Assembly (NCBI GenBank): GCA_951230915.1
Contig: OX579637.1
Location: 24,490,001-24,554,000, forward strand
Length of the DNA stretch: 64,000 bases
Source of the DNA: Antitrichia curtipendula
Taxonomy: Eukaryota > Streptophyta > Bryopsida > Hypnales > Leucodontaceae
Direction of reading: 5' to 3'
The position numbers were made by a program, and so were the translations under genes. Below, piece by piece: positions 1 to 11,373 of the stretch. How positions within the stretch are numbered: the first letter of the stretch is position 1; each line of letters starts with the position of its first letter. Below the pieces are notes generated by a model. It saw only the letters and a list, made by a program, of their open reading frames with translations, did no database searches and was not told where the DNA came from.

Positions 1-2
1 AT

Positions 3-2341
3 GCGGTGTCTAGCAAAGTATGTTGCACCCAAAAATGTGTTCAACCATTTTCGAGGGAGAAGATTCATGCATTCCGCAAACGTATGTATCGGAATTCAAC
101 GTTCAAACATAGAGCCTTCATAAAGACTGAGGAGCACACATTGGTTTATTGCAATATACATGGGAGAAAGATGGTGACGGTTGAAGAGATTCCTATGTGC
201 ATGCAAGCATGGATGCATATTTCCGTGGTCTTGGAAACCACATTCTTCCGCTATCAAATGCTCATGAAGGATAAAAGAGAAGCGACAGACCATGGCAATA
301 GGGGACTGTTGAAGCCAAGGAGACACACTCAACAAGCTACTGCTACGTTGAAGTGCGTCCTTGACAAAGAGTCCAATCACATGATGCATCATACTTGAAC
401 TATAAAGTCAGAAGAGAAGGTTGTGTCCATGTGTCTCCCTCCTACCTTTCAATGGAAGGGGAAGATGAAAGAAATCAATGATGCCAATGCAGCCTTCGGA
501 TTGCCTGAAGTTTCAATTTTGAATTTAAGCAAGATCAGATCCTCCAAATTCTAAGAGTATGAGGTGAAGAAGCTTGGGGATAATTTCGCTTGGTGTGCTA
601 TTTGTGACAAATTACAAGAGCTCCGGAAGGGTGCTCTTGTTGGTTCAAACACCGCTCTCATGTAGGCGCGGAAGTTGGAGAAACATCTCGCTATTGCGCG
701 TACTTACAAGGAGTTGTACTATGCAAACCATTATCAGTCGCACACTGATCCGCACAAGTGCCTCATGATCATGCACAACAAGATGGATCATTCTAAACCG
801 CTTGTCTAATCTTTTCCCACAAGAGTAAACAAACTGATGGCCTTGTGAAGTTGCGCGTGTCTGTGACGGGAATGATTGCGCATGGTCATGCTGATGTGCG
901 CTATGCGCATTATGGTTTGGATTTGTTTCCTCACAACTCAAACTATACCATTGGCTCCATGGCAAAGTTGTTGCAAGATCTTGAGTTGCCACCAAAGTCT
1001 TCGTCTCAGCAATTGGTTACAAGATCAAGGTCAACTAATTTGTTCAAGGCAGTTCTGGAGGGTGCGGTGATGTGCGAAGCGTCGCTTCCCCCATCACCGA
1101 TCAACTTAGTTCCAGCGACACCGTTGCCGTCCATTCTCAATGTACAGATGGACAATGCCATTAGGGACAACAAGAATAGATATGTTTTCTGCTTTTGGTC
1201 TCTTCTTGTTGCAAACAAAATCTTCTATGAAGTATACGTGAACTTCATGATTGTGGGTCACACGCACGATGACATTGATGCATTGTTTGGAAGCTGGAGC
1301 ATGCAACTAAAGAAGGAGAATTTTCCTATAGTTCTTGTGCTTATGAAGTCATGCATGGATGTGGAGTCCATTCTCACTAACCCTCACCTTGTGGAAGAGG
1401 TGCTTGATTTCAAGGGTTTCATTGCAAGTTCATTTGTGGATGGTCATGACATCCTCGTTGGACACACAAGACCACAACAAGTGAAGTTCTACCTAGATTC
1501 AACAGGTTGTCTAGTCATGAAGTACAGTCATTATGTATTGATGTAAAACTGGTTAGGAAAAAACGGTACAAGCATTAAGTTGTGGAAAGAAGATGCTAAA
1601 GGGCAAAGTTTGTGGCCGCGTGGGGTACCATTGGCAATTCCTTTGAAGGCAATGAGAGGCCTTGATGACATTGTGAAAGGTGTGTCTGGATTTATGAATT
1701 ACTGGGAGGACTTGTGCAATGCGGATGTCATTGGAGAATGCAGGAGGCGCTACGAGCATGTAGTGCACTATTAGCATGATGTGAAGATAGCGCTGCAAGA
1801 ACCACTACCTGCATCTACTATTTTGAAGGATGGTTTCTAGCTGACTACTAAAGTTCAAGCGACTCAAGCGGATCAGTTTGATAAAGATGATGAAGACCGT
1901 GAAGATTTTGGAGAAGATGTTGCCTATGTTGGACCTTTACAAGGTTGCCCACAACCGTCTTTCAGGGTGATTCGGGATGTTTTTGATGGCTACTTCCTTG
2001 CTGTGAGACCAGCGGATGGTGACAATCATCCAATTTGGATTGCAAGGGCATTGTTTGATCTACATTGTAACCCTTGTAAGCCGAATTGCGTGTGCATGCA
2101 GTATTTCCGTCCAACATCAAGAGGTGAGGATGTTCAAAAATTCTACACTAGATGGGACGACGAAAGAGGTCTACGCTGAAACGTTGATGAAATTGAACCA
2201 CCGTTTTGGCAGCATACAGACGCACTAACAACAACGTGGAGGTCTAGAATCTAGAAAGATACCACGGAGTGCCTGATCAAGATTCCTATTGCTCAAATTG
2301 AAGTCATCAAGCAAAGTTTTGCTTCAATTCCTTCATCTTAA
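3..2341 (+). pseudogene. Decayed DUF7869-type gene, cut by the window edge
   Basis: The reading frame runs from the window edge to about 805 in one phase and from about 815 to 2341 in another, so there is one frameshift near 805. In-frame stops lie at 396-398, 552-554, 663-665, 807-809, 1544-1546, 1772-1774, about 1838-1840 and 2177-2179, with one more near 2255. Protein similarity crosses each stop. The segment at 1145-1310 has the hallmark of the DUF7869 family: a Q-x-D-N-A stretch, then NKNRYVFCFW, then VGHTHDDIDALFGSWS. A stretch at about 670-800 resembles the preceding part of such proteins (a conserved HTDPHKCLMIMHNKMDHSK). The acidic tail and the segment at 1960-2175 (VRPADGDNHPIWIARAL) look like the usual C-terminal module. 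DUF7869 proteins are multicopy in many genomes and are probably transposase-derived; that role is inference. The start is outside the window. Confidence 0.72.
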
Positions 2342-2873
2342 ACGCGGTGGTGGATCGTTGATTTTATGAGATTCTGACTACTTGTTAGTAATATGTTATT
2401 GAGTGCTATTTGGTATTTAGATGTTTACAATAATTATGCTTTCACATGATTGTGGGATAATGATAATATTATGTTTTATCCTAGATGTGAGGTAATAGTT
2501 TTAGATTTATGAATGTTTTTGTGTTGATTTCCGTGTGTACAACTAGTTATGGATTTGTAGTAGTGAATATATGTTTTGGTAATGTATTCACGATCTTTAC
2601 ATCGCAAAAGCAATACCGTATTAATGCAAATATCGTATTAATATATTTTACCATATTAATATGCAAATATATTTTACCATATTTGTAATAATACAGTATT
2701 TGCATATATATGTAGACTGAAACATAGTATTTTAGAAAAAATATTATTTTGACATTTTGTGATTTTATTTTTGAGATTGCTCACCAACTTCCGGTTTGGG
2801 CTAATTGTGTCATAATTTTTTTGCCTGACATGTGATTGAAACAAAAATTACATATCCAAAAAGCTCTCAAAAT
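2342..2873. other. AT-rich spacer
   Basis: No coding similarity seen. It is AT-rich, with runs such as ATATTTTACCATATTAATATGC near 2640-2690. It ends directly at the hAT terminal inverted repeat at 2874. The eight bases before that repeat (CTCAAAAT) would be the target duplication, but I found no second copy of them next to a matching end. Confidence 0.5.
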
Positions 2874-3062
2874 CAGGGTTGTCATAGTGGACGGGTCCAA
2901 GTGATCAGACGGGCGAACCGGACCGGACAACCGGACGTCTTGGACAACCCGAACGCCTTTCATTTTTCCGATTTTCCAATTGAAAACTCGCTGCCAGAGT
3001 GGCGGTCCACACTAGAATCAGGGCGTGGATGTCATCGTCAAGGCGGGGACGGTGCAGTTTAA
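2874..3062. repeat. hAT copy A terminal inverted repeat and subterminal GC-rich array
   Basis: The end begins CAGGGTTGTCATAGTGGAC, which fits the hAT pattern (CAGGG start) and matches both ends of the large element at 42243-61233. It is followed by GC-rich sequence with repeated GGAC/GTCC and CGGAC motifs (2895-3060), in contrast to the AT-rich surroundings. The next stretch (about 2940-3190) is the inverted counterpart of 60780-61140 in copy B. The array is probably the set of subterminal transposase-binding sites known from hAT elements; that function is inference. This end lies on the 3' side of the transposase gene, as in copy B. Confidence 0.8.
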
Positions 3063-3567
3063 TTCGGATGAAGTAGAAGTTACACTTTTCTAGGTTCATG
3101 TTCAAGACTTTATTTTGAAAAAAAGTGGCTATAAGTGTTTCAAATTCATATCCAATACAAAGAGACTTCTTTGTAGTCATCTTCAAAAGGGTTGGTTTAC
3201 AAATCTAAGGGTACAATTGTATAAGGATTTGGAAATCAAATCATATATCAGCCAATATGCATGGCAAATATAATAATTTTGCAAACACAATTGGAGATTT
3301 GGAGACTTTATTATTTCAGATAACCAATAACATTTATAAATTTCAAGTGATGTTTAGTACAATAACAAGTGCATAACACAATCAATTTATACTTTTAAGA
3401 TATGCCTCCGCTTCCATTAGTTATCTCAAACCCTCGTTCTTGTTTTTGTAGATCTTCATTACTTCATGTTTCAATTGGTGCAACTGTCTTGAATTAACAA
3501 TAAATGAAGATATACAGATGGTGTCGAGTGCCCTTCAATTGTTGAAACGACTTGATCTGCGGACTTC
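3063..3567. other. Non-coding segment between transposase end and TIR of hAT copy A
   Basis: It aligns by eye, in reverse orientation, with 60421-60940 of copy B (shared stretches around the words CTTCTTTGTAGTCATCTT and ACCAATAACATTTATAAATT). It is therefore the 3' untranslated and subterminal part of the element and not a separate gene. Confidence 0.65.
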
Positions 3568-6447
3568 TTATATATTCGGACCCCTTAATGCAGCATTTCG
3601 AATGACCACATTATCTTTTGCTGGTGCCTCATCACAATCAAGGTTGTCTTCATCATTACCGCCTTCACTAGCTCTAAGTTCATCTCCTCCATCATCACTG
3701 TCTGTGGTGTAGTAGCCTTCTACTTTGGAGTTCTCATTTCGAAGCTCCACAGCTATTTCACCATGCCTATGACTGTGTTTATATCTCTTATGTTGTTGAG
3801 CTCTAGAGTCCTCCGCATCAGAATTTATAGTGGGGCCTCTTTGTACTCGAGGAACAACATACCCTGGAGTGGACAAAGTTGGTCTTGGAACATACGTATT
3901 CAAGAATGGCTCAATCAACACGTTTGGGTCTCTGACCTCAATTCCTAGGAGAGGGCATTTAGAAGGCCTAGACGATGACGCTTTGTTGTTGTTTCCTCCG
4001 CCTCTAATCCCAACACCATCTCCGGTCCTTGCACGATCCCTTGCTCTTCCACGGACGGTAGTCCTTCCACGTCCTCGTTGATATCATCCATGGTGTGGTG
4101 AATTACGGGTCGAGGAGCGGTAGGGGGTCTACCACCCCTTGTAACATTTGAAATGCTTCGAGGCGACAATTCAACATTTTCCACTGAACCTAGCCCTTCT
4201 TGAGAAGGTTGGCGGTGAACGCTCAAAGTTGCGGGAGAAGAAGGATTAAAGAAACGTTGCATTGGTGTATTCTGGTTAGGAAGAACAGTATGCACTGCAA
4301 CCGGTGGGGGTACACAATCTTCATCTTTAGGCGGGTCAATAAACGCAAAAACATCACTGGGATCTAAATGTTTAGGGTCAAAACACCTTGCTCCCGCTAT
4401 GGGCCTCCCCTTGACATTTCCTGCAATCAGTTGTGCCATTCCTATATTTCTAATATTCTGGCCATGCCGCCCTTTGACAACTCTATTGCAATCGCAACCA
4501 CCCACTCTTGTAGGCCCCCTACTACCATCACAATTGCAAACAAATCCTTCAGTATTCTAAGTTGCATTGTTCTTCAGATTTCCACCGCCATTTCCAAGTC
4601 TATTTTCCCCTTCGTTTTCTGGAGGGAGGTCATCGTTGTTGTTGGAGGGACCATTATCATCATCGGGGTCCATCACATCCAAGTCATCACTCTCCAAAGG
4701 CAGAGGTTCTACTTCTGGAAGAACTGGATTTTGAGGGCCAGGAAGAGGAGGACTTTGGTGAGGATCGGGTCCCCAAGGGCCCCAACAACCATGGAGGACT
4801 TCTTCTTCCACTTCATCATCATCTCCGTAGTAATTTCTAGCATCTTTGAGGTGATCGGCCCCTGCCCTCCACAAATCTGGATTAGGTTGGTACTCTTGGG
4901 GTGCTTGGTTTGCTTCCACATCAGCCTCTTCTTCAGCTACCAGTACATCAAATTCACGATTGCATTCATCTATCGGAATGGGGCCAAGGGCATCTGGGTC
5001 AGAATCCTCCAAGTAGATATTAGCATCGTACCAACAAATTGGATCAGCCCCCAATCTTTGCTAAGGTACATGGCTATTGGTATAAATATATACCAATGAC
5101 TCAGCCTTTTGGGGGGCTAACCGATTCCGGACCTTGTTGTGGACAAAGGAATACATACTCCAGTTCCTTTCACACGAGCATGCTGAACATGTCAATGCTA
5201 GAATACGCACGGCAATCTTAGATAGTGCTCGATCTCCAACCCTGTGCCACCATTGGTGGGGAAGCATCTATGTCGCTCGGATGTCGGGTGTCTCCGCAGC
5301 ACTATATGGCCCCGTGCCCTCCTCGAATTCTATTAATTCCGCCAGCACGTCGTTAAATTGTACATCCACTACATTCGCCATTTTGTAGATGACTTGGTAC
5401 AATGCACGGAGGGCAACTCCATCAGCCCTTAGCGCCACGTTATCCAAGAGATACAGATTCAAAAGGGCTCCGACGTAGTGAACATCCGTAAAGACCATGT
5501 CCCACCTTGTTTGGAAAGACTCCTCCATGGTGGTGGCTATGTCATCTCGTAGGTTGAAGGGTGGCTCTTTTAAAGAAAACACATGGCTTCTCAAATTGTG
5601 CATTACAAGCCACGCCCGACCCATAGCTAGTTCTTTGCCATCAGATATATGCAATGCCTTCAACACGTCTTCAGTCATGTGCACGTAATTCATGCATCGT
5701 TGCCAGAATCCCACATCTTCAATAGTTGACACCACATTACGTGCAGTCGTAGCTACTTGCGGTTCATTCTGTCTGGTTTGCAGACCATCAAAGTAGTTTT
5801 GAACGCGCGCATGGTCTTTTAACCGTAGTAGTACTCCTCAAAGTTTCTCTAGTCGGTACAACATGAGGAAATTACAAGCAAAGCGGGTTCCGTTTGGCAC
5901 TACGAGCTGAAGGTTCAGACTCAACTCTCAAAAAGCAGACATAGTCGCATGATGGTTTCGAATGTACTGGCACAATCTTCTTGCCCTCTCAATTAAATCT
6001 TTGAATTTAGGTACTTAGGTCCAATCTTCCAACATGAGATCCAAGGCATGTGCCATGCAGTCTTGCTTGAAAATGTGGGGGTACGTGTGAACGATATCGT
6101 CTAATGCCCCAAGCATGTTCCCTGCATTATCCGTACACACTTGCGTCACGTGTTTTGAACCCACTTTCTCAATGAATACTTTCATCTAGTCCGCTACGTA
6201 GCGCATGTCATTTTTGTTGCCGGTAGTGTCAATGGACCCCAAAAATACATCACCGGTAGGACACGACAGCATCACATTCATTAGGGGTCTCCGGTTCACG
6301 TCATCCCAACCATCAATGCATATCGACACTCCATAATGCTTCACTGCAAAACCAACTTTGGTTTCAATTTGCTTCTCGATTTGCAACCTCCTAAGTTCAA
6401 TCAACTTAGTCCTGAAGTGATGATAAGAAGGTCGACTGTATTCAAAC
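3568..6447 (-). pseudogene. hAT transposase copy A, 5'-truncated (DUF659 to dimerisation domain)
   Basis: Read on the minus strand from 6447 in a single phase to about 3945, then in a second phase to the stop at 3568. In order: DUF659 region (YSRPSYHHFRTKL, then ICIDGWDD with the first catalytic Asp near 6310), CTDNAGNM with the second Asp (about 6125-6150), KQDCMAHALDLMLEDW, the helical insertion with many charged residues, and the hAT C-terminal dimerisation motif CERNWSMYSFVHNK (about 5130-5175). An acidic, Pro/Asn-rich tail follows. Stops interrupt at 6187-6189, 6015-6017, 5838-5840, 5268-5270, 5058-5060 and 4557-4559. Copy B has sense codons at the last two and at 5838. The BED finger and the first ~200 residues are missing: at 6447 the sequence switches abruptly to the RING gene on the other strand. 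Confidence 0.9.
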
Positions 6448-6448
6448 T

Positions 6449-8098
6449 TTGGATGATTTACAGCATGTGCACAAAGAACGTGGAAGAAAGAGCTCAGCAA
6501 CCAAGGATGGAATTGGTGGAGTGGAAGCTGTTGGTGAAGAAGTGGTTCGCTTGCGCCAATTAGTCCAAACACCGCAAGCAGAAAAAGAAGAAGCAATACA
6601 ACAATATGCTGCAGAGTTGGAAGGTCAAAGAGCAAGGATTCAGGCCCTCGTGGTTGCACATGAAGCTGACCTTGTAGCGCACGAAAGTCAGTTGAGCACA
6701 AAAATTCCACCACTTGATGTGGTAGTGGAACGTGCTACGTATGGTGCGGTTGAAGACAGGCCAGGCCCGAGCAATACGAATGTGTTTACGGTGCGGCCTC
6801 GAGCAATTTTTCCAAGCGTAGAGGGTGGCACGTTGGATGTTATGCGTGCACGCGCTGAGTAAGCTGAAGTAGAGGTTGGAAGTACAAAAGCTAGCATTGA
6901 AGAATTAACAAACTCCATGCGTGCTTTGGAACTTCGTGCCAACGAAGCTGAGCAAGATGTGGCGGTTCTTACTGTAGCTCGAATAGACATGGAGAGGGCC
7001 ATGACCAAATTAAGTGCTTGGAATATGCAATTGGTCCAAAATCCTCAGATGGAGCAGACATTGCTTTTACTGTGCAACTACAAGTTGGCATGTAGCTTAG
7101 CACTGAATGAGGCCCAACAAATGCAACCTGAAGTGAAGAGAGTGGCTGTGGAATTCAATGATGGAGGTGAACATTATTTTGGCTTGACCTCGTGGCCTCG
7201 GGTGCAGGAAATGTTCACTAATGATCTACCCCAGCTAAATGAAAGTTCAAGCATTGATTGGAACCATTCTCCAGCCTTGGAATTCCAATATAATATCGAG
7301 CGCAATTTGTACGCGAATGTACTTCGTGATGGCACTAGGCCACTAGTGTGGCTTGCCGTTCCCGATTTTGTAAAAGATGGAACGACATGTATTATATGCC
7401 AAGAACCATTTGGCCCCGAGGGTGGATGGAATCTTGGTACGTGCGGACATTTATACCACCCCGTATATCTCATTCCCCACATGGCCACCAGAAAGAGATG
7501 TGCGCAATGCAAGGCTCCATTTCATCCACGACTCTACAAAATGTTTGGCCTCCAAGACCACATGCTTGCACATTACAAGCATAACGAAGAAAATTTACCG
7601 GGCCTCGCTAATACGGCACATTGGGGGAAAGACATGACGTGGCTTTGGAAGTGGGGACACGACAATCGACACCTCCCCGCACAAATGGTTGCGGCCATAC
7701 ATTGGGAGAATGACGCCCACATGACAGAGGTAATCAAGAGGGTGTTTGGAGGAGGTGATCCAGGGAATCGAATCTACTTTGCTCATATGGCCAGTGGACA
7801 TTGGGACATAGAATGCTCCATTTTTGTGCATGCACCGCATCCAAAGGGCATATTATTTAACTCTCATGGCGCGCCTGTCGGATTTGAGGGTGAATTGAGT
7901 TTTGACGACCAAATGAGTTACATTGAAGACAATACCTTCCATGAGGCTGCACTCTTGAATGACATTTTTTCCCAGCTACACTATAGATACAACGATGCCG
8001 CACTTCAGCTTCTGAAGACTTTGCAATCGAGAGAAGAGTTGCAGAGATTTTTGAGAAATAGCATAGCACGAGGCATTGTAATTGTAGGAGTAGAATAG
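6449..8098 (+). pseudogene. Coiled-coil / RING-H2 protein, copy A (one stop, 5' end lost)
   Basis: Open for 550 codons except for one TAA at 6860-6862 (probably a former CAA). Residues 1-180 are rich in E, Q, A, L heptads (coiled coil). A conserved block follows (YFGLTSW), then a RING-like finger at about residues 314-365: C-x2-C, FGPEGG, T-C-G-H-L-Y-H, and C-x2-C-K-A-P-F. The sixth zinc ligand, Cys in copy B, is Tyr here. A C-terminal domain of about 180 residues with GHWD and a Leu-rich tail is shared with the gene at 45814-48087. The RING points to an E3 ubiquitin ligase role (family knowledge), but no substrate can be named. The N-terminal 230 or so residues of copy B have no counterpart: the gene starts at the junction with hAT copy A. 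Broken, but less decayed than most of its neighbours. Confidence 0.82.
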
Positions 8099-8356
8099 AT
8101 AGTTTTGGATGAGATAGTGTACAACTAGATAGATGTATAGAATTACATACCAAATGTCATACAAAGCGGACATATGTAAAGGTTTACCAACCTTTGTTGG
8201 ATTTATAAAACATTTACCTTTGTAATTTTCTCTCCACCTTGTGTATTCTTGCTTTGCCTTTGTCTATTGCGTTTGTCTATTGGCATTTTTGTAATAGTGT
8301 AGAAAAAGCTTGTATACATAGATGGTAGGTAAGATAGTCTTCTATTTAATTTTTGG
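8099..8356. other. 3' flank of the RING copy A gene
   Basis: AT-rich, no coding signal. It could hold the polyadenylation region of the preceding gene. No specific signal is claimed. Confidence 0.35.
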
Positions 8357-8360
8357 CTAA

Positions 8361-8980
8361 CCCCTAAAGTCCCACGGCCACTTTTTTTCTTAAACCACCC
8401 TAAATCACCACTTTTGCTACGTTCACCTATGAAATAAATTATTTAAATATTTTTTAGAACCTAACCGTCAGATCTTGTTCTACACTTGTCATAGATCACA
8501 CAATACAAAATTTGTGATTTTTGACCATATAGATAGAAAGTTATTAGCATTCAAAGTGAAAGAAGCAAATTTATTTCAAGAAGTTGCTATGATTGCCTCT
8601 AAAACAAAAAACTCCATAACTTTCACATTACTAATCCAAATGGAATGAATAAAAGCCTCCCATTTAGAAGAAAATGTAGTCTACACGAAAAAAAATATTA
8701 AAATTTTTACTTCAATCTTTTGTGGATTTTTTTTGCTGCCCCGAGTCTCTGGAGAGCCCGGTGCCCCGGTCTCCCCTATTTTGAGTTTATTGTGGCATAA
8801 CTTTTGCTCCTAGGCACTGATTGTAATAAAAATTGTAATCCAAGGAAGCTCATAAGTTTATCCATCTTATGAGAAAGTTTCAAAAAGTTTCAGTAAAAAT
8901 TGAGATCATAGAATCCTACCCAAAATGGCAAAATCCATTTTGTCCCATGTGGGGACGATGAGAGTATGGGACTTTAGGGG
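8361..8980. mobile_element. TTAA-flanked non-autonomous element 1 (620 bp)
   Basis: The ends are perfect 14-bp inverted repeats: CCCCTAAAGTCCCA (8361-8374) and its complement TGGGACTTTAGGGG (8967-8980). Flanks are CTAA on the left and TTAA on the right (8981-8984), as expected for a TTAA target duplication with one change. The interior is non-coding and shares blocks with 33194-34123, for example a segment reading CCAAATGGAATGAATAAAAG here. TTAA duplication with CCC-starting ends is the rule for piggyBac-type transposons; assignment to that superfamily is inference because no transposase is present. Confidence 0.75.
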
Positions 8981-8984
8981 TTAA

Positions 8985-9507
8985 GAAATAAGAACGATGG
9001 AAATTCCTTACCAAAGCAATAAACCAAAACAATTAATTTTGTTGCTTAATCTTTGATGAAATCCTATTTAAATCTTTAGAATTAAAAAGAAAAGAAAGTC
9101 AAGTTTTGTTCTTTTGGATTTTTTAGTTAGACTTTTGATTGACTACTCCCTCATATTTATTTTTTAATTCAAAGTTTACAAATCAAATATTTTCCTCAAT
9201 TGGCAATGAAATAATCATAGTCTAATTTCTTTCAATTGCTAACTCGATATGGTTACACTACTTGAAATTTTTGGCAAATCAATTGAAATAAATGACTTTG
9301 TGATCCTATATTGCTATATTTAGATTCTAATTTTTTCTTTTCTTTTCATTTGTGGATGAATGCAACAAGAATGGCAACTTGGAGTGGTTTTGAGGCAATA
9401 ATTAACCTATGGCCCTCATGGATTAATATTTTTGAATTTCTTGCCGTACAGTGTAAATTGTAAAATCAATTTAGTAACTTTTCTAATTAGAAATTCAATA
9501 ACGAACT
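8985..9507. other. AT-rich spacer
   Basis: No gene-like stretch. Low-complexity AT-rich DNA. The word CACTACTTGAAATTTTTGG at 9254 resembles a CACTA end but has no partner that I can identify. Confidence 0.4.
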
Positions 9508-9511
9508 TTAA

Positions 9512-10969
9512 TCCCTAAATGCTTAAGGCCTGTTTTGAGCTTCTTGGAATTTTTTCTAAATGATCTAAAATGTCCATGTTTTGATAAAATGTATTAATTT
9601 TTTTTAAATTGCAACCGTACAATTTCAAACTAGACATGTTAGAAATCTCATACGAAAAGAAAACACAACAATATCACTTATGGTCTTATGGTGTGAAAGA
9701 TTATAATGTTTGACCATGAGGGTGTTAAAACTACCAAAATGATGTGAAGTCTTCCAATCCTCTTTTCACAAGTCAAATCTATCAAGTTGGTATCCGAAAA
9801 AAATTTGAGTTTAAAGGGCCTAACATGTATAACCCCAATCAATTTATGCCTTCATGACTTCTTAAAATCTATACTATTATTTTTTTAAATAAATTTTGAA
9901 TGTGATTTTTTATCCAAAATCTAGTGTATGTGAGGCTCATTTCCAAGAGCTCTCAATACTACACGAAGTAAAGATTGCAATGGATACCCTTGCACAAAAT
10001 CTTAAATAGAAAAATCACTATCATTTATTTTAAAATTTTAAAATCCATCCTTTTGATGCTCAAACTAAACTTCAAGAAGAACTTTCTAGGAATATATACT
10101 ACTAAAAATAGCAACTTGGTTAGGTTTTATTTAACCCCTAAAGGTCTATGCATCCAAAAAATGGATGCGCCTTGGTCAACCTTGATTGTAACTTTCAAAA
10201 TAATTATTTTTAGAATTTGATTTCAACTGAGGAAATGAATCTTGATAAGTGTTTTTCCTAACCCATTTTAAAATTTTGAGAAATGTCAGAAATTGAAATT
10301 GTTATTGCAATTGAAAGCTCCACGTGTTGAAATCCAAATAACACAATACGGCATGTTTTTCATTCATATTCTATATTCTTAAAATTGATTTGAAAAAATT
10401 ATGAAATTATATTCCTCATAATATCCTTCATTTTTGGTAAAATTTATAGATAATTTTCATATATTATATAATTGATATAATTTTATTTCCACCTTTAGCT
10501 TCAAAAAATGCAATAATTTGATTTCTTCATCAAAATTATTGAAAAAATATAGCATGAATAGAAAATTTGTTTTTCCACTAGAAAAAAATATCAAAATTTT
10601 ACACATAGATTATATAAAAGGATAAATTTGGTTTGATAGTCAAATTTGACATCAAGGTCTTTGGATGTAAAAAATAAAATAACTGATTGAAAATTTTTCA
10701 CATTAATTTTCATTGTTGCTTGTAATTCTCAAGATTAAATAATTTGGATTGATTTTTGTTATTTTTACTCATTTATGTTCAAATTTTGCAAGAAAAATGA
10801 TAACAATTACAATTTTTCATGAAACAAACTGAAATTTCTTGTGGTGATATAAAATTAAGAGCTTCAAGTAAAAAAAATAGAAGATTATTGTTTGAACACA
10901 GTTTAGAAGGCTAAATTTAATTCAAACACAAAGTTTGACCACTTCTCAATGAATTCGGTCCTTTAAGGG
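9512..10969. mobile_element. TTAA-flanked non-autonomous element 2 (1458 bp)
   Basis: Starts TCCCTAAATG after TTAA (9508-9511) and ends GGTCCTTTAAGGG before TTAA (10970-10973). The ends match those of elements 1 and 3-7. The interior is AT-rich and non-coding. The right end abuts the GC-rich hAT array at 10974. Confidence 0.6.
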
Positions 10970-10973
10970 TTAA

Positions 10974-11365
10974 CTTCAACGCGCGTCCAGTTTGCCCGTC
11001 CAAATGCCCGTCGACGGTGGACCGCCCGTCCAGACCGCTCGCCGACGGAGGCCCGCTCGTCCAGATGCCCGTTGACGGAGGCCCGCCCGTCTAGATGCCC
11101 GTCGACGGTGGCCCGCCCGTCCAAGGTCTCGTCGACGGAGGCCCGCTCGTCTAGTGCGCCCGTCGACGGTGGCCAACCCGTCTAGAGGCCCGTCAACGGA
11201 GGCTCGCCCGTCCAGTGCGCTCGTCGACTAAAAACGTCCATCGTGTCCGTCCATCCATTTCTATAGTTATTCATCCTCTGTTGAGGATTCTCGGCCTGAT
11301 TTCATCATGATGGATGCCGGGGATGAATCCGAACGTCCAGACGTGACGTGACGTGGACAACCCTG
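10974..11365. repeat. Orphan hAT end with 30-bp tandem GC-rich array
   Basis: About eight units of 30-31 bp occupy 10998-11235. Each is built around (C)CGTCGACGG and ends near CGCCCGTCCAG. The block finishes with GTGGACAACCCTG at 11353-11365, the complement of a hAT CAGGG end. The candidate flank ATGTACAT (11366-11373) has no second copy that I noticed. This is probably the subterminal array and terminus of another hAT element, possibly the far end of rearranged copy A. Confidence 0.65.
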
Positions 11366-11373
11366 ATGTACAT

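Noticed and set aside
8361..8374. CCCTAAA words as interstitial telomere repeats
   Set aside because: Only single units, always at TTAA element ends as inverted repeats.
10976..11176. 66-codon Arg/Gly-rich open frame
   Set aside because: It is the translation of the 30-bp tandem array; GC-rich repeats stay open by chance.
2874..11365. A complete hAT element from the copy A TIR to the orphan end at 11365
   Set aside because: The octamers outside the ends differ (CTCAAAAT and ATGTACAT) and the gene order is inverted at 6447. Left as a possibility only.
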